DNA from: Microglena sp. YARC
Lineage: Eukaryota; Chlorophyta; Chlorophyceae; Chlamydomonadales; Chlamydomonadaceae
DNA length: 64,000 bases
Direction of reading: 5' to 3'
Assembly: GCA_022414725.1 (NCBI GenBank)
Contig: CM039464.1
Span: forward strand, 35,971,079-36,035,078
Positions within the stretch are counted from its first letter, which is position 1. The number at the start of each line of letters is the position of its first letter. The notes under the pieces are model-generated. The model had not been told where the DNA came from, did no database searches, and saw only the letters and a program-made list of their open reading frames with translations. The translations under genes were made by a program, and so were the position numbers. Of this stretch, positions 22,742 to 35,700 are shown one piece after another.

Positions 22742-25700
22742 GCCCTTCAAGCATCTGCCAAGAAGCTTGTCGTCACACCTGGGGATGATGAACTACATTT
22801 GCAACCTCCACGACTAGATGCAAGTGTACCCTCTTCGAATTTGAAGCGGAAGAATACTCAGCTTGAGCATAGCACTAGGGCTGAACAAATCATAAGAAGC
22901 ATAGACCCCGGCAATACAGCATCACATGGGAAGCCGGATCAGACCACCCCCCAGGTTTCAGCTGCTCGTGGATCAACCCGCCATGAAAGCAGGCAGCATG
23001 AGGCCGGAAAGAGCGGAGCGAGTCAACCTCTGTACCCTCAAGCCCAAGCATGCAGCACACCGCTGAACCCTGGGTATGCAAATCACGAGCTTGCTGATCA
23101 GGGCAGACCAGATCAGCCAGGTTCAAGGAGGGAAGAAGTTGATCAGCTTGTCAACGGCCAGGCACAAGCAGCTAGCACACCACGTGCTTTGATATCCTAC
23201 CCACATTCCTTGGCTGACCTTATCAACCCCAACCGGGGTGCCCAGCCGATGCAGCCAGCTGTTCGACATGACATGCCATCTCAAGCTATGGCACCTCCCC
23301 CCGCCACCCCCGTGCACTCCACATATCAGGGCGGAGGAAATACAGGTGCGCCAATTGTTGAAGACCGCAGTGTACCACTCAGGCATCTGAATCACAGTGA
23401 TGTACGCATCAAATTGTGTGAGTGTGCCACTACTGCCAATGTCTATTTTGGGGCTACTTAGGGTAGCTTCCAGCACCCCCTTGCACACCACATACCAGGG
23501 CAGATGAAATACAGGTGCGCCACTTGTTGATGACGGCAGTGTACCACTCGGGCATCCGAATCACATTGATGTACGCATGGAATTGTGTGAGTGTGCCACT
23601 ACTGCGGCTGTTTATTTTTGGGCTACTTATGGCACCTCCCCCTGCCACCCCCGTGCACTCCACATATCAGGGCGGGGGGAATACAGGTGCGCCACTCGTT
23701 GTAGACCGCAGTGCACCACTCGGACATCTGAATCACATTGATGTACGCATCGAATTGTGTGAGTGTGCCACTACTACCACTGTTTATTTTAGGGCTACTT
23801 AGTGTAGCTTTCAGCACCCCCTAGCACACGACATGTCAGGGCAGGGGAAGCACAGATACGCCACTTATGAACGCATCAAATTGTGTAAGTGTGCCTCTAC
23901 TGCCACTGTTTATTTTGGGGGCTACTCATATGTCATCATATGATATCATATGATGCCGGCAGTCTGACTAGGCTAAAGTTACCATTTATGTACAATATCA
24001 TATGATGCAATTTGTATGATATCATATGATATCATACACGCCTTTAATTGACATCGTATGATATATACATATCAGGGCGGGGGGCACACAGGTGCGCCAC
24101 TTGTTGAAGACGGCAGTGTACCACTCAGACATCTGAATCACATTGATGTACGCATCAAATTGTGTGAGTGTGCCACTACTGCCAATGTCTATTTTGGGGC
24201 TACTTAGGGTAGCTTCCAGCACCCCCTAGCACACCACATATCAGGGCGGGGGGCACACAGGTGCGCCACTTGTTGAAGACGGCAGTGTACCACTCGGGCA
24301 TCTGAATCACATTGATGAACGCATCAAATTATGTGAGTGTGCCACTGTTGCCACTGTTTATGTTTTAGGCTACTCAGGGCAGCTTCCAGCCAGTCTCTGT
24401 GTCGATCCCATACCTTTCGCCTGCATTAGAATACATGGCATGTCAGGTTCCAGGCGCATTCCATAGCTTCAGGTTTGGCCCAAGCTCGCAGAAAAGGAGC
24501 TGCCTAGAAGCTGCTAAGCGTAGCCCCAAAAAGAAATACTGAATACTGCCTGCTGGGGGGGTGGGGGAAAGCTAGTACCCACAAAGCCAGTACCCACAAG
24601 CCAGATCTCCTCGGGTTTTGGTTATAGGGTTTAGGGTTTAGGGTGTAGCAGATCTGGCTTGTGGGTACTGGCTTTGTGGGTACTAGCATCCCCCCTCCTG
24701 CTGGTGGCCTTGAGGGTGAACGTACCAGGGTTTTGTTTTCAAATCTGAAAATGGGTTTTCTTCTAGCTTTATGGTTGTAGGCCTCCTCCAGGGACAGCGT
24801 TTCAGTGCCTTTCATAGCTTTTTATAGCTTGTTTAGGCTGTTCTAGTTTTTACGGCCATTTATGGCAAATCAAAAACATTTTTCACTTTTTTGCAGCGAT
24901 AATTTCGCTACAACGGGGTCAAATGTAGTGGGGAAACAATCCCTGGAACATACTTGTGTGCACATTTATATGTTCCATTTCGATCCTGATTGCGTACGAT
25001 TATACGCAAATTGTATTTTGGTCAGTGTTTTGCAGATAGACCAGAAGGCCTGGTGGTGGCCTTAAGGCTGAATGAACTTACGTGCAAGTATGTATGTTCC
25101 ATTTCGATCCTGATCAATGATTATGATATGCCAGTTGTACATCGGTCACTTTTTTGCAGATAAACCATAAGGCCCGGTGGTGGCCTTATCGCGGAACATG
25201 CTAGTGTGCACATTTATATGTTCCATTTCGATCCTGATTACGTACGATTATTCGCAAATTTTATTTTGGTCAGTTTTTTTAGATAGACCATAAGGCCTGG
25301 TGCTGGCCTTGAGGCTGAATTAACGAAGGTGCACGTATGTATGTTCCTTTTCGATCCTGATCATATGCCAATTGTCGTTTAGCCAGGAGTTTTCCAGATA
25401 GGCCAGAGCTGATTCGTATTCAGCTGCCCTGTGATTTCATGTTCCCATGTGATGACACATGACTAGGGAATGGCAATATGATATCATATGACATCATGTT
25501 CCCATGTGATGACATTTGACTAGGGAACGGCAACTAATATAAGTGTTTGAAAAACTAATATTAATTCATATTATTCTAGTATTACAATAATATTAGTTTT
25601 TCAAACAAATTCAAAATTCTGGTGAGACGGCTCGTCTGTCTAATATTAACTAACATTCACTAATACTATTCATTCACTAATATTAACTAACTTAGCCTTT

Positions 25701-28700
25701 CCCTGCATACGACTAGGGAATGGCAGTATGATATCATATGATATCATGTTCCCAAGTTATGACATATGACTAGGGAACAGAAGTATGATATCATGTCGTC
25801 ATATGATATCATATGAGTTCGTCAATCTGACTAGGCTAAAGTTACCATTTATGTACAATGTCATAAGATGCAATTTGTATGATATCATATAACATCATAC
25901 TCGCCTTTGGTCGACATCGTATGATATGCCGGTCTCTATATATGACCCTACGTGCATGTCCTAAAGTCATATGTCCTATGTTCTCAACCTAGTGCTATCT
26001 CACCTACCCTACACCACCCACCCATGACCCACCCGCTTCAGCTTTATGTCCTCAACCTAGTGCTATCTCACCTACCCTACATCACCCACCCATGACCCAT
26101 GACCCATGACCCACCCACTTCACCCACCCATGACCCATGACCCACCCACTTCATCCACCCATGACCCATGACCCACCCACTTCACCCACCCATGACCCAT
26201 GATCCATGACCCATGACCCACCCACTTCACCCACCTATGACCCATGACCCACCCACTTCACCCACCCATGACCCATGACCCACCCACTTCAGCTTCATGT
26301 TCTCAACCTAGTGCTAACTCATCTACCCTACACCAGGAAGGTCCTTAACCACTCCCAGGAAAACAGCCAACGCACCTTCCAAGAGGGGAGCAAGCTCCAA
26401 AGCCCCACTCCTCTACTCAACCCCTAGCAGCCACGCCACAACTAAGAAGATCTGGTCATCGGCGCTAGCTGGCACCTTGCTGTCCGCTGCCAGCAGAAGG
26501 GGCGACACCCCACCAAATACTCCGCAGTCGCAGGTGCAAGGAGAGTCTGCGCGGTCTATAGCAAGTCTTCTCTCCTCTGCTGAGCAACCCAAGAAAGGTG
26601 TACAGGCCTCCCGGTACGGAGCCCCGGGCATGAGTGCTAGTTGGCCCAGCCCGCTAGCACAGCAGGGAGTGCTGCAGAAGGAAAACGGGCCAGTGGCCTT
26701 TGACCCAGCCGCTTCTAAGCAGGTCTTTGGAGGGGGGGCAGGGGGGACGACTTTGACACCCGTGGCTGGAGTGCGAGAACTCCTACATGGCTCCAGCACT
26801 GCCCCAAGCCGGGGTCGAGGTCAACAGAGGCATGGTACAACCCCACTCACCTCCCACCCCACCATCCTTAGCACTGCCTACAACCCTGTCCGGGATCACA
26901 ATCTGCTCAAGAGTGCAAGGACGGATGCCAACGCCAACATGAACACCAACCCCAGCACCAGCATCAGTACCATTCTGGGTGCCGATCACAACCCATCTCT
27001 TTCTGTTGGACACCAGCAGCTTCACTGTGCTGATCATAGCGTAGTTCCAGTTGGCATCGTACCCCCTCATCGTGAGATGGACCTAGCCAGGCTGCTGACA
27101 ACGAAGCCAGACCAAGGTAGGCATCGCTGTCCGGGGCAATAAGTTTTGATAAGTACACTTGGCACCCTCCTAAGCCTCACAACCCACCTCCTTATGTTGG
27201 GCACCAGCAGCTTCACTGTGCTGATCATAGCGTAGTTCCAGTTGGCATCGTACCCCCTCATCGTGAGATGGACCTAGCCAGGCTGCTGAAAACGAAGCCA
27301 GACCAAGGTAGGCATCGCTGTCCGGGGCAATAAGTTTTGATAAGTACACTTGGCACCCTCCTAAGCCTCACAACCCACCTCCTTATGTTGGGCACCAGCA
27401 GCTTCACTGTGCTGATCATAGCGTAGTTCCAGTTGGCATCGTACCCCCTCATCGTGAGATGGACCTAGCCAGGCTGCTGACAGCGAAGCCAGACAGTGTT
27501 TTTTTATTTCAGATTTCTGTAGTCCAGGTTGAGTAGCTACTTGGGCTACTCAACCGTGATTTCAGGATAGCTGCATAGCCATCGCATGGCGGAGCGCGAA
27601 GCGAGGAGCCTGGGGGGGTCGGGGGGCAGCGCGTCCCGATATCGGGGGGTCCGGGGGGTGTAGCATTCTACAGAATGGCGACGGAATGGCGACGCATCGT
27701 CGAAATTTGAAACACTGAAGCCAGGCCAAGGTAGGCATCGCTGTCTGGGGCAATAAGTTTTGACAAGTACACTTGGCACCCTCCTAAGCTCCCAACACAT
27801 GTCCACAGCCCCATACCGCATGTTGGCTGCGAGTGCCTTTGGGCATCTTGCAAGATGCCCAAAACGCACTCGCATTCCGTGTCGTTCAACACTTCAGAAG
27901 TAGCTTGATTTATTGTATCGCGTCATTGGTCTCTGTTGCTCATGGGTTTTTTACTTCCGCTATAACCAGGGATTTTCCGAATTAACCAGGGATTTTTATT
28001 TCTGCTATATATAGCGATCGCTAGTTTTGACCCCATTTTAGCAAAAATATTGCTATAAAAAGCAGACAAAAAAGTGTTTGTTTATTTTTGCCCTCCATTG
28101 CCCTAAAAAGCTATAAAAAGCACAGAAAGCACTAAAACGCTGTCCCTGGAGGAGCCCTGAAACCATGAAGCTAGAAGAAACCCACTTTCAGATTTGAAAT
28201 AATAATCACTGTAGGGAGCGGCAACTAATATTAGTGTTTGAAAAAATCTGGAAAAACTAATCTTAACTACTATTATTATAGTCTCACAATAATATTAGTT
28301 TTTCAAATAAATTCAGAATCCTGGTGAGATGGCTCGTCTGTCTAATATTAACTAACCTTCACTAATATTATTAATTCACTAATATTAATTAACTTAGCCT
28401 TTCCCTACTCATGGGCAACAACTCATTGGAACTATATTTATATAGTGAATGGTTTTGGAACTATATTTATATGGTGAATGGTTTATATAGTCATTGGAAC
28501 TATATGTAAATAGTGAATGGTTTATATAGTCATTGGAACTATATTTATATAGTGAATGGTTGGTGAGATCAGGAGGTGCCCAAGCCTCCAAAACATAACT
28601 TACGCCGATTGATTTTTTCCAATAATGGGGCTATCATGGCATAAATGATTCATGGGGATGTTTTGAGCCATTCTCCAGGTCATTCTGAGCACCTCATTCC

Positions 28701-29615
28701 AGTTGTTTTAGGGATCACACCGGATCACAGGTCATTTTTGTTTTTTACTCCTGGCTGCTCCTGGTCAGATTAAACAAAACCGTAATCATCCGTATGCAGG
28801 TCAAGAGACAGAGGTGGACGTGATTGCCCTCCTATCCATACAGGTCATTTTTTGTGTTTACTCCTGGCTGTTCCTGGTGAGATTAAACCTTTTTGAGCCA
28901 TTTGTCAGGTCATTTTGAGCACCTCGTTTCAGTTTGTTTTAAGGGATCACAGTCATTTTGTTGACTCCTGGTGAGATTAAACAATACCGTGACCGCCCCC
29001 GGACGCAGATCAAGAGGCAGAGATGGCCGTGATTGCCCTCCTATCCAACCAGCATCAGCACAGCGGGCCTTCCTGTTTAACCTTCATCATGGCATGATTC
29101 ATGGCGATGTTTTGAGCCATTTCAGGTCATTCTGAGCACCTCATTTCAGTTTTTTAGGGATCACATACCATTTTTCCGAGGATGGGGCTATAATGGCATG
29201 ATTCGTGGCGATGTTTTGAGCCATTTTCCAGGTCATTCTGAGCACCTCATTTCAGTTTTTTTAGGGATCACACTTGGGATCACACTTGGGATCACAGGCC
29301 ATTTTTGTTTACTCCTGCCTGCTCCTGGTGAGATTAAACAAACCCGTGAATACTCCCATAGGCAGATCAGTAGGGGGAACCGATTCTTCAGAGTGCATCA
29401 ACACACAACCCCTACCCCTCACCACCACCACCACCACCGGCACCACCACACACACACACAACCCCTACCCCTCCCCACCACCACCACCACACACACACAC
29501 ACACACCAACCCCTTCCCCTCCCCACCACCACCACCACACACACACACAACCCCTACCCCCACCCTCCCCACGACACACACACACACACACACAACCCTA
29601 GCCCTCCCACCACCA

Positions 29616-29659
<44 letters not shown>

Positions 29660-29730
29660 CCCCTAGCCCTCCCCACCACCACCACCACCACCACACCACA
29701 CACAAACCCCCACAACCACCACCACCACCA

Positions 29731-29786
<56 letters not shown>

Positions 29787-32700
29787 CCCATACCCCTCAC
29801 CACCACCACCACACACACACACAACCGTACGCAGATCAAGAGACAGAGGTGGACGTGATTGCCCTCCTATCCAACCAGGCATCAGCACGGCGGGCCTTCC
29901 TGTCCAACCTGCCCGCCAAATCACCTACCATCGACCCCCTCATAACAGCAATGATCAACAACATGGAGTCTGGATTGGCAGGGGCAGCGCCCACCAATAC
30001 TCCCAGTTCATTAAACAGCTCAGGTAGGTCCATATGAGTAGGGACCAGCGTATCATATGATATCATACAATGCATTCCTGTCCACCTGCCCGCCACAGCA
30101 CCTGCCATCGACCCCCTCATAACAGCAATGATCAACAACATGGAGTCTGGGTTGGCAAGGGCAGCGCCCACCAATACTCCCAGTTCATTAAACAGCTCAG
30201 GTAGGTCCATATGAGTAGGGACCGGTGTATCATATGGTATCATACAATGCATTCCTGTCCACCTGCCCGCCACAGCAGCCCGTTCCAGTGATACGATTGG
30301 TCTAGTGGTACACCAAATCGCTTAAATGAAGAAGGGTCGGGGGGGTGATTCCCCCTACGATCACCCTTAGCGGTGCAGGTCGTTGTCAACCGCGATGGTA
30401 GCTTGTCCAGTCGAGGTGGTATACGGTTCTCTGCCCGTGTACGACGGGTTTCCTTAATACCACGCCCCACCAGGCGTTATCATTACCCTGCCCGCCACAG
30501 CACCTGCCATCGACCCCCTCATAACAGCAATGATCAACAACATGAAGTCTGGGTTGGCAGGGGCAGCACCCACCAATACTCCCAGTTCATTAAATAGTTC
30601 AGGGAGGTCAATATGAGTAGGGACCGGCATATCATAAGATGTTGACCAAAGGAGTGGGGGGGGGAGGAGGAGGGGAGGCCTTATTCGCAAAATCCTGGAG
30701 GAGTGGAATTGGGTGGGCCTTTCCTGGTGTAGGGTAGATGAGATAGCACTAGTTTGAGAAAATAAGCTGAAGTGAGTCATGGGTGTGTGTTGGTGGAGGT
30801 TGGGGGATGGTGGTGGTGGTGGAAAGGGGGGCCTTATTCGCAAAATCCTGGAGGAGTTGAAGTGGGTGAAGTGGGTGGGTGATGCAGGGCAGATGAGATC
30901 AGGGTACTTCCATTGACTGAATTGGCCAGCGCTTTAGCGCACTTGAAAACAAAAAAACTGCGCTTTGTAGTGCAAAAAGCGCAAAAATTGCTTGCTGCGC
31001 CCACAGGGGGGTGCAAAAAACTGCACGAAACGCGCAGTGGGGCTCAAAAAGGCAGCGCGCAAAAGCGCGCACTTGGAAGTACCCTGGATGATATGCATTG
31101 TGCTGGTATGCATTGTTGTACATCAGCGTTGTCAATGCATGCGTTACGCTGTTATGCTGTTATGCATGGTAACCCATGACTGGGCGCAAAAGCGCATGCC
31201 AGGGCGCAAAAGCGCGCACTTGGAAGTACCCTGGATGAGATAGCATTAGGTTGGCCGGGGCAGGACCCACCAATACTCCCAGTTCAGGTAGATCGAGATA
31301 AGTAGGGACCGGTGTATCACATGATGTTTTCCAGAGGCGAGTATGATATCACAGCACTTCAACAGCTCAGGTAGGTCCATATGAGTAAGGACCGGCATAT
31401 CATACGGTATCATACAATGCATTCCTGTCCAACCTGCCCACCACAGCGCCTGCTATCGACCCCCTCATAACAGCAATGATCAACAGCATGGAGTCTGGGT
31501 TGACAGGGGCAGCGCCCACCAATACTCACAGCACTTCAAACAGCTCAGGTAGGTCCATATGAGTAGAGACCGGCATATCATGTGAATATATAGATGGCCC
31601 AAATGGATAAATGCGCTTGAAGAAGAGGCTGCAGACAAGTCGCTTTCCAGTTGCGCAGGAGCAGTGTTCTCAGCAAGATTGAATCGTTCGCGCATTCTTG
31701 GTGGACTGGATCTGGTGGGTTAAATCACCAGGCCTGCTCTTTATCCCCCCTTGGTCTTTTAAAAGGTCCAAGCTCACAGCTGAAGTGGCGTGGAATGTGT
31801 GTGTGTGTGAGGGGGTGTGGGTGTGTGGGGGGTGGGGGGGTCTGGGTGGAAGCTGGGTATTCTGAGGTGCCATCCGTTTTCTTGACAATGAGGGATTTGC
31901 TTTGCCTGTCCTCAACATCACCTGGTAGGGAGAAGAAGGGAAGGATGATAAGTGTGTTTGTTTTTGTGGGGTTGGGGCCCTGCGGGAGGGCAGGGGGCGG
32001 AGGGAGATATGGGGAGGAGGGGACGTGTGTGGAGGGAGAGCGGAGGGTGGGTGGGGGGTAGAAGAGGGGGAAGGGAGAGGGCAGGCGCTGAGGGAGACAT
32101 GGGGACCAGGGGACATGTGTTTGTGGTGGGGGAGTGGGGGGTGGTTGGAGGGTACAAGAGTGGGAAGGGAGAGGGCAGGGGGCGGAGGGAGACATGGGGA
32201 GCAGGGGACATGTGTGTGTGGTGGTGGGGGGGAGTGGGGGTGGTGGGGGGGGTAGAAGAGAGGTAAGGGGGATGGATGGAGAGAGGGAAGGGTGAAGAGA
32301 GAAAAGGGAGAGGTGAATGGGAAGTAAGGGGGTGTGGTAGAGATATTAGAGGGAGGACGGAGGATGGCGGAGAGAGGGAGGGGCAAAGAAGGAGGTGTGT
32401 GGGGGGGGGGGGGGGGGGAAGGGGGTGTGCAAGGGGGCATGGAGGGGTGGCATGAGGCAAGGGGCATTTTGCTATTCATGCCTCAAGTTCTAGTGAAAAA
32501 TGCAGGAGAGGGTCTAGTCAACACTGAAAACGTTGTGTATCCAGAATTGTTTCGATATAAGCTTATGAGGGAGTAACGATTGCAAGAGAGGGTCATGCAC
32601 TCACCGAAAACGTCGTGTATGTATACATGTTGATGAGGTTTTGTAACGAAGTAAGAGCTTAAATTGTCCTTGGAGAGGTTTATATGAGTAGGTGGGGGTG

Positions 32701-35700
32701 GCCAACGGCTACACGGGCTACCCTACTAGTACGTGCATGCATGCATACATACATACATACATACATACATACATACATACATACAAACATACATACATAC
32801 ATACACACATACATACAGACATGCATGCATACAAACATATATTTCAGTTGCAATCAAGAACAGACAGTGCAACAGAATGCTCAAAGCAGGTATGCGCCCA
32901 AGGTGCTTGTATCAATGAGGCCTGGTTGTGTTGTCTGCAGGCGTAGGGTACCGGTTCACCAACATACATACAAAAGCATACACATACATACATACATACA
33001 TACATACATACATACATACATACATACATACATACATACATACATACATACATACATAAACGCATACATACATACATACATACATAAACGCATACATACA
33101 TACATACATACATACATACATACATACATACATACATACATACATACATACATACATACATACATGTATCAAAGCAAGGTGCTTGTATCAATGAGGCCTG
33201 GTTGTGTTTTCTGCCAGGCGTAGGGTACCGGTTCACCAACATACATATAAAAGCGTACAGACAGACTGACAGAAAGACAGACAGACAGTCATAAACGCAT
33301 ACCGCTGTAATCCTCCAATACCATGCCATGCCACAGGTGAGGTGCTTGGCTCCAAGGTGGGGAGCTCATCAGCAGATCCCCTATCCAAACGGCTGCAGAA
33401 GCTAATAGCAGCCCAACGCCGTCACACAGATCACTGCGTCTCCCATCCTTATGACCCTGTCTCGAGCTCGAGGAGTGATGGGGCCCCCAACGCTGGTGCC
33501 AGCTCCACCAAACCCCATGAGTGAGTGTCCATGGGTTGGGCGGGGCTGAGTTGGGTTGAGTTGGGCTTGGCTGGGTTGAGTTGGGTTGGGCTAGGCTGAG
33601 CTCGGCTGGGCTTGCCTGGGTTGGGCTGGGTTGGTTCGGGTTGGGCTGGTTCCAGCTCCACCCAAACCCATGAGTGAGTGTCCATCCAATCCATCTACAC
33701 ACCAGGGTACTACATGATGCGCGTTATTGCTGTTGGTGGGGGGGGGGGTGTGTGTGTGGTGGTGGTGGTGGTGGTGGGGGGGGGGGGGGGTGATGGGGCC
33801 CCCAACAGTAGTGCCAGATCCACCAAAAAGCATGATCGAGTGTTCATGGGTTGGGCTGGGTTGGGTTGGGCTAGTGCTAGCTCCACCAGAACTGATGAGT
33901 GAGTGTCCATCCAAATCCATCTACACACCAGGGGTACTACATGGCATGCGCTATTGCTATTGGTGTGGGTGTGGGTGTGTGTGTGGGGGGGGGGGGGGGC
34001 TGGGTTTGGGCTAAGCTGGCTGGGCTGGGCTGGGTTGGACTGCTTTGGGTTGGGCTAGGCTGGGTTGGGCTAGGCTGGGCTGGGTTGCGCTGGTTTTGGT
34101 TGGGCTAGGCTGGGTTGGGCTAGGCTGGGCTGGGTTGCGCTGGTTTGGGTTGGGCTAGGCTGGGTTGGGCTAGGCTGGGCTGGGTTGCGCTTGTTTGGGT
34201 TGGGCTAGGCTGGGTTGGACTAGGCTAGGCTGGGCTGGGTTGGACTGGGCTGGGTTGGGCTAGGCTGGTTTGGGTTAGGCTGGGCTGGGTTGGGCTAGTG
34301 CCAGCTTCACCAAAACCCATGGGTGAGTGTCCATGGGTTGGGCTGGGCTAGGCTGGGTTGGTTAGGCTGGACTGGGCTGGGTTGGGCTAGAGCCAGCTCC
34401 ACCAAAAACCATGAGTGAGTGTCCATGGCTTGGGTCGGCTGGCTTGGGTTAAGTTGGGCTGTGTTGGGTTGGGTCGGGCTAGTTCCAGATCCACCGAAAC
34501 CCATGAGTGAGTATCCATGGGTTGGGCTGGGTTGAGTTGGGCGGGGCTGTACTGGACTGGGCTGTGTTGGGTTGGGCTAGTGCCAGCTCCACCAAAACCC
34601 ATGAGTGAGTGTCCATGGGTTGGGCTGGGTTGGATTAATTGGGGCTGGGTTGGGTTGGATTAGGCTGGTGCCAGATCCACTAAACCCTATGAGTGAGTGT
34701 CCATGGGTTGGGCTGAGTTGGGTTGGGTTTGGGTTGGGCTAGTGCCAGATGCAACATAAAACCACGAGTGAGTGTCCATGGGTTGGGCTGTGTTGGGTTG
34801 AGTTGGGCTGGGATGTGTTGAGTTGGGCTGAGTTGGGTTGGGCTGGGTTGGGTTGGGCTAGGTCGCCCTGGGCTGGGTTGGGCTGGGCTGGGTTGGGCTG
34901 GGGGGTTGGCTATTGCCAGCTCCAACAAAACCCATGAGTGAGTGTCCATCCCACCCATCTACTTGAACTTGAACTTGGTTACATAACTTCAGCCAACAGT
35001 TTGGCTGCTCGCCGTCTTCAGCAGTAAAACGAAATTACCAGGAAAATTTAAATGTGAACAAATCACTGTTTCAACTCAATTCATCTACACACCAGGGTAC
35101 TACATGGCGCGCGCTACCGCGCAAGGATTTGGAGCCCGACTGCGTGATTGACGCAAATTTTTAAACCCCCTCTGGGCGCAGCTCGCAGATTTCCGTTTTC
35201 AGTTGAGTCAACAGCGCAACGCAAAAGGAGGCAGTTGGGTCAAAAGTGCAATCCAAAATGACAAAATGTAGTACCCTGCTTCACCCCTCCCCCCTCACAA
35301 ACCTGCCCGTCCACACTCTGACCCCTAGCCAGCTCTTCCTATAGGTTCCCTTCAGTGTTTCTATTTCAGCTACCAGCTGCAGGTTCTAGGCAGCTCCCCT
35401 GACTGGCTATTCAGCAAGGGACATCCCATACCTCCCATCACTGTTTTTCTGTTCAGCTACGAGCTGCAGCTTCTAGGCAGCTCCCCTGACCGGCTACAAC
35501 TCAGTGCACCTTTAAGCTGACACAATCAGCTGTCCAGAATAACCGAAATAGGTTCTTACTGCTTAGTGGCACGGAGCTCCCTAGAAGCTGGTAAGAAAGG
35601 CCAAAAAGGAGATCCCTAGATACCTCCCCCCTCATAGGTACCCATCAATATCCCGCACCACCCACCACCCACCCCCCCCTCTTAGGTCGCCATTAAAAGC

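Larger units (their letters stand above)
30024..31570 (+). repeat. Donor-side tandem array carrying an hD MITE end
   Basis: Partial copies of the third exon (CCTGCCATCGACCCCCTCAT to AACAGCTCAG), most followed by the donor GTAGGTCCATATGAG. They then carry an hD MITE fragment (TAGGGACCGGCATATCATA) before the next partial copy begins ATTCCTGTCC. The MITE fragment is part of the amplified unit. An inverted copy of the exon-2 acceptor region lies at 30705-30790. Confidence 0.8.

Noticed and set aside
8604..28407. TA target duplications (Tc1/mariner) for hC and hD MITEs
   Set aside because: Ends read TAGGGA...TCCCTA, which could suggest TA, but 8-bp flanking matches at 5724/5890, 5937/6122, 8596/8798 and 47289/47484 fit hAT better.
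29465..29924. Cys/Val-rich minus-strand ORFs
   Set aside because: Translation of (CA)n/(CCA)n microsatellite on the opposite strand.
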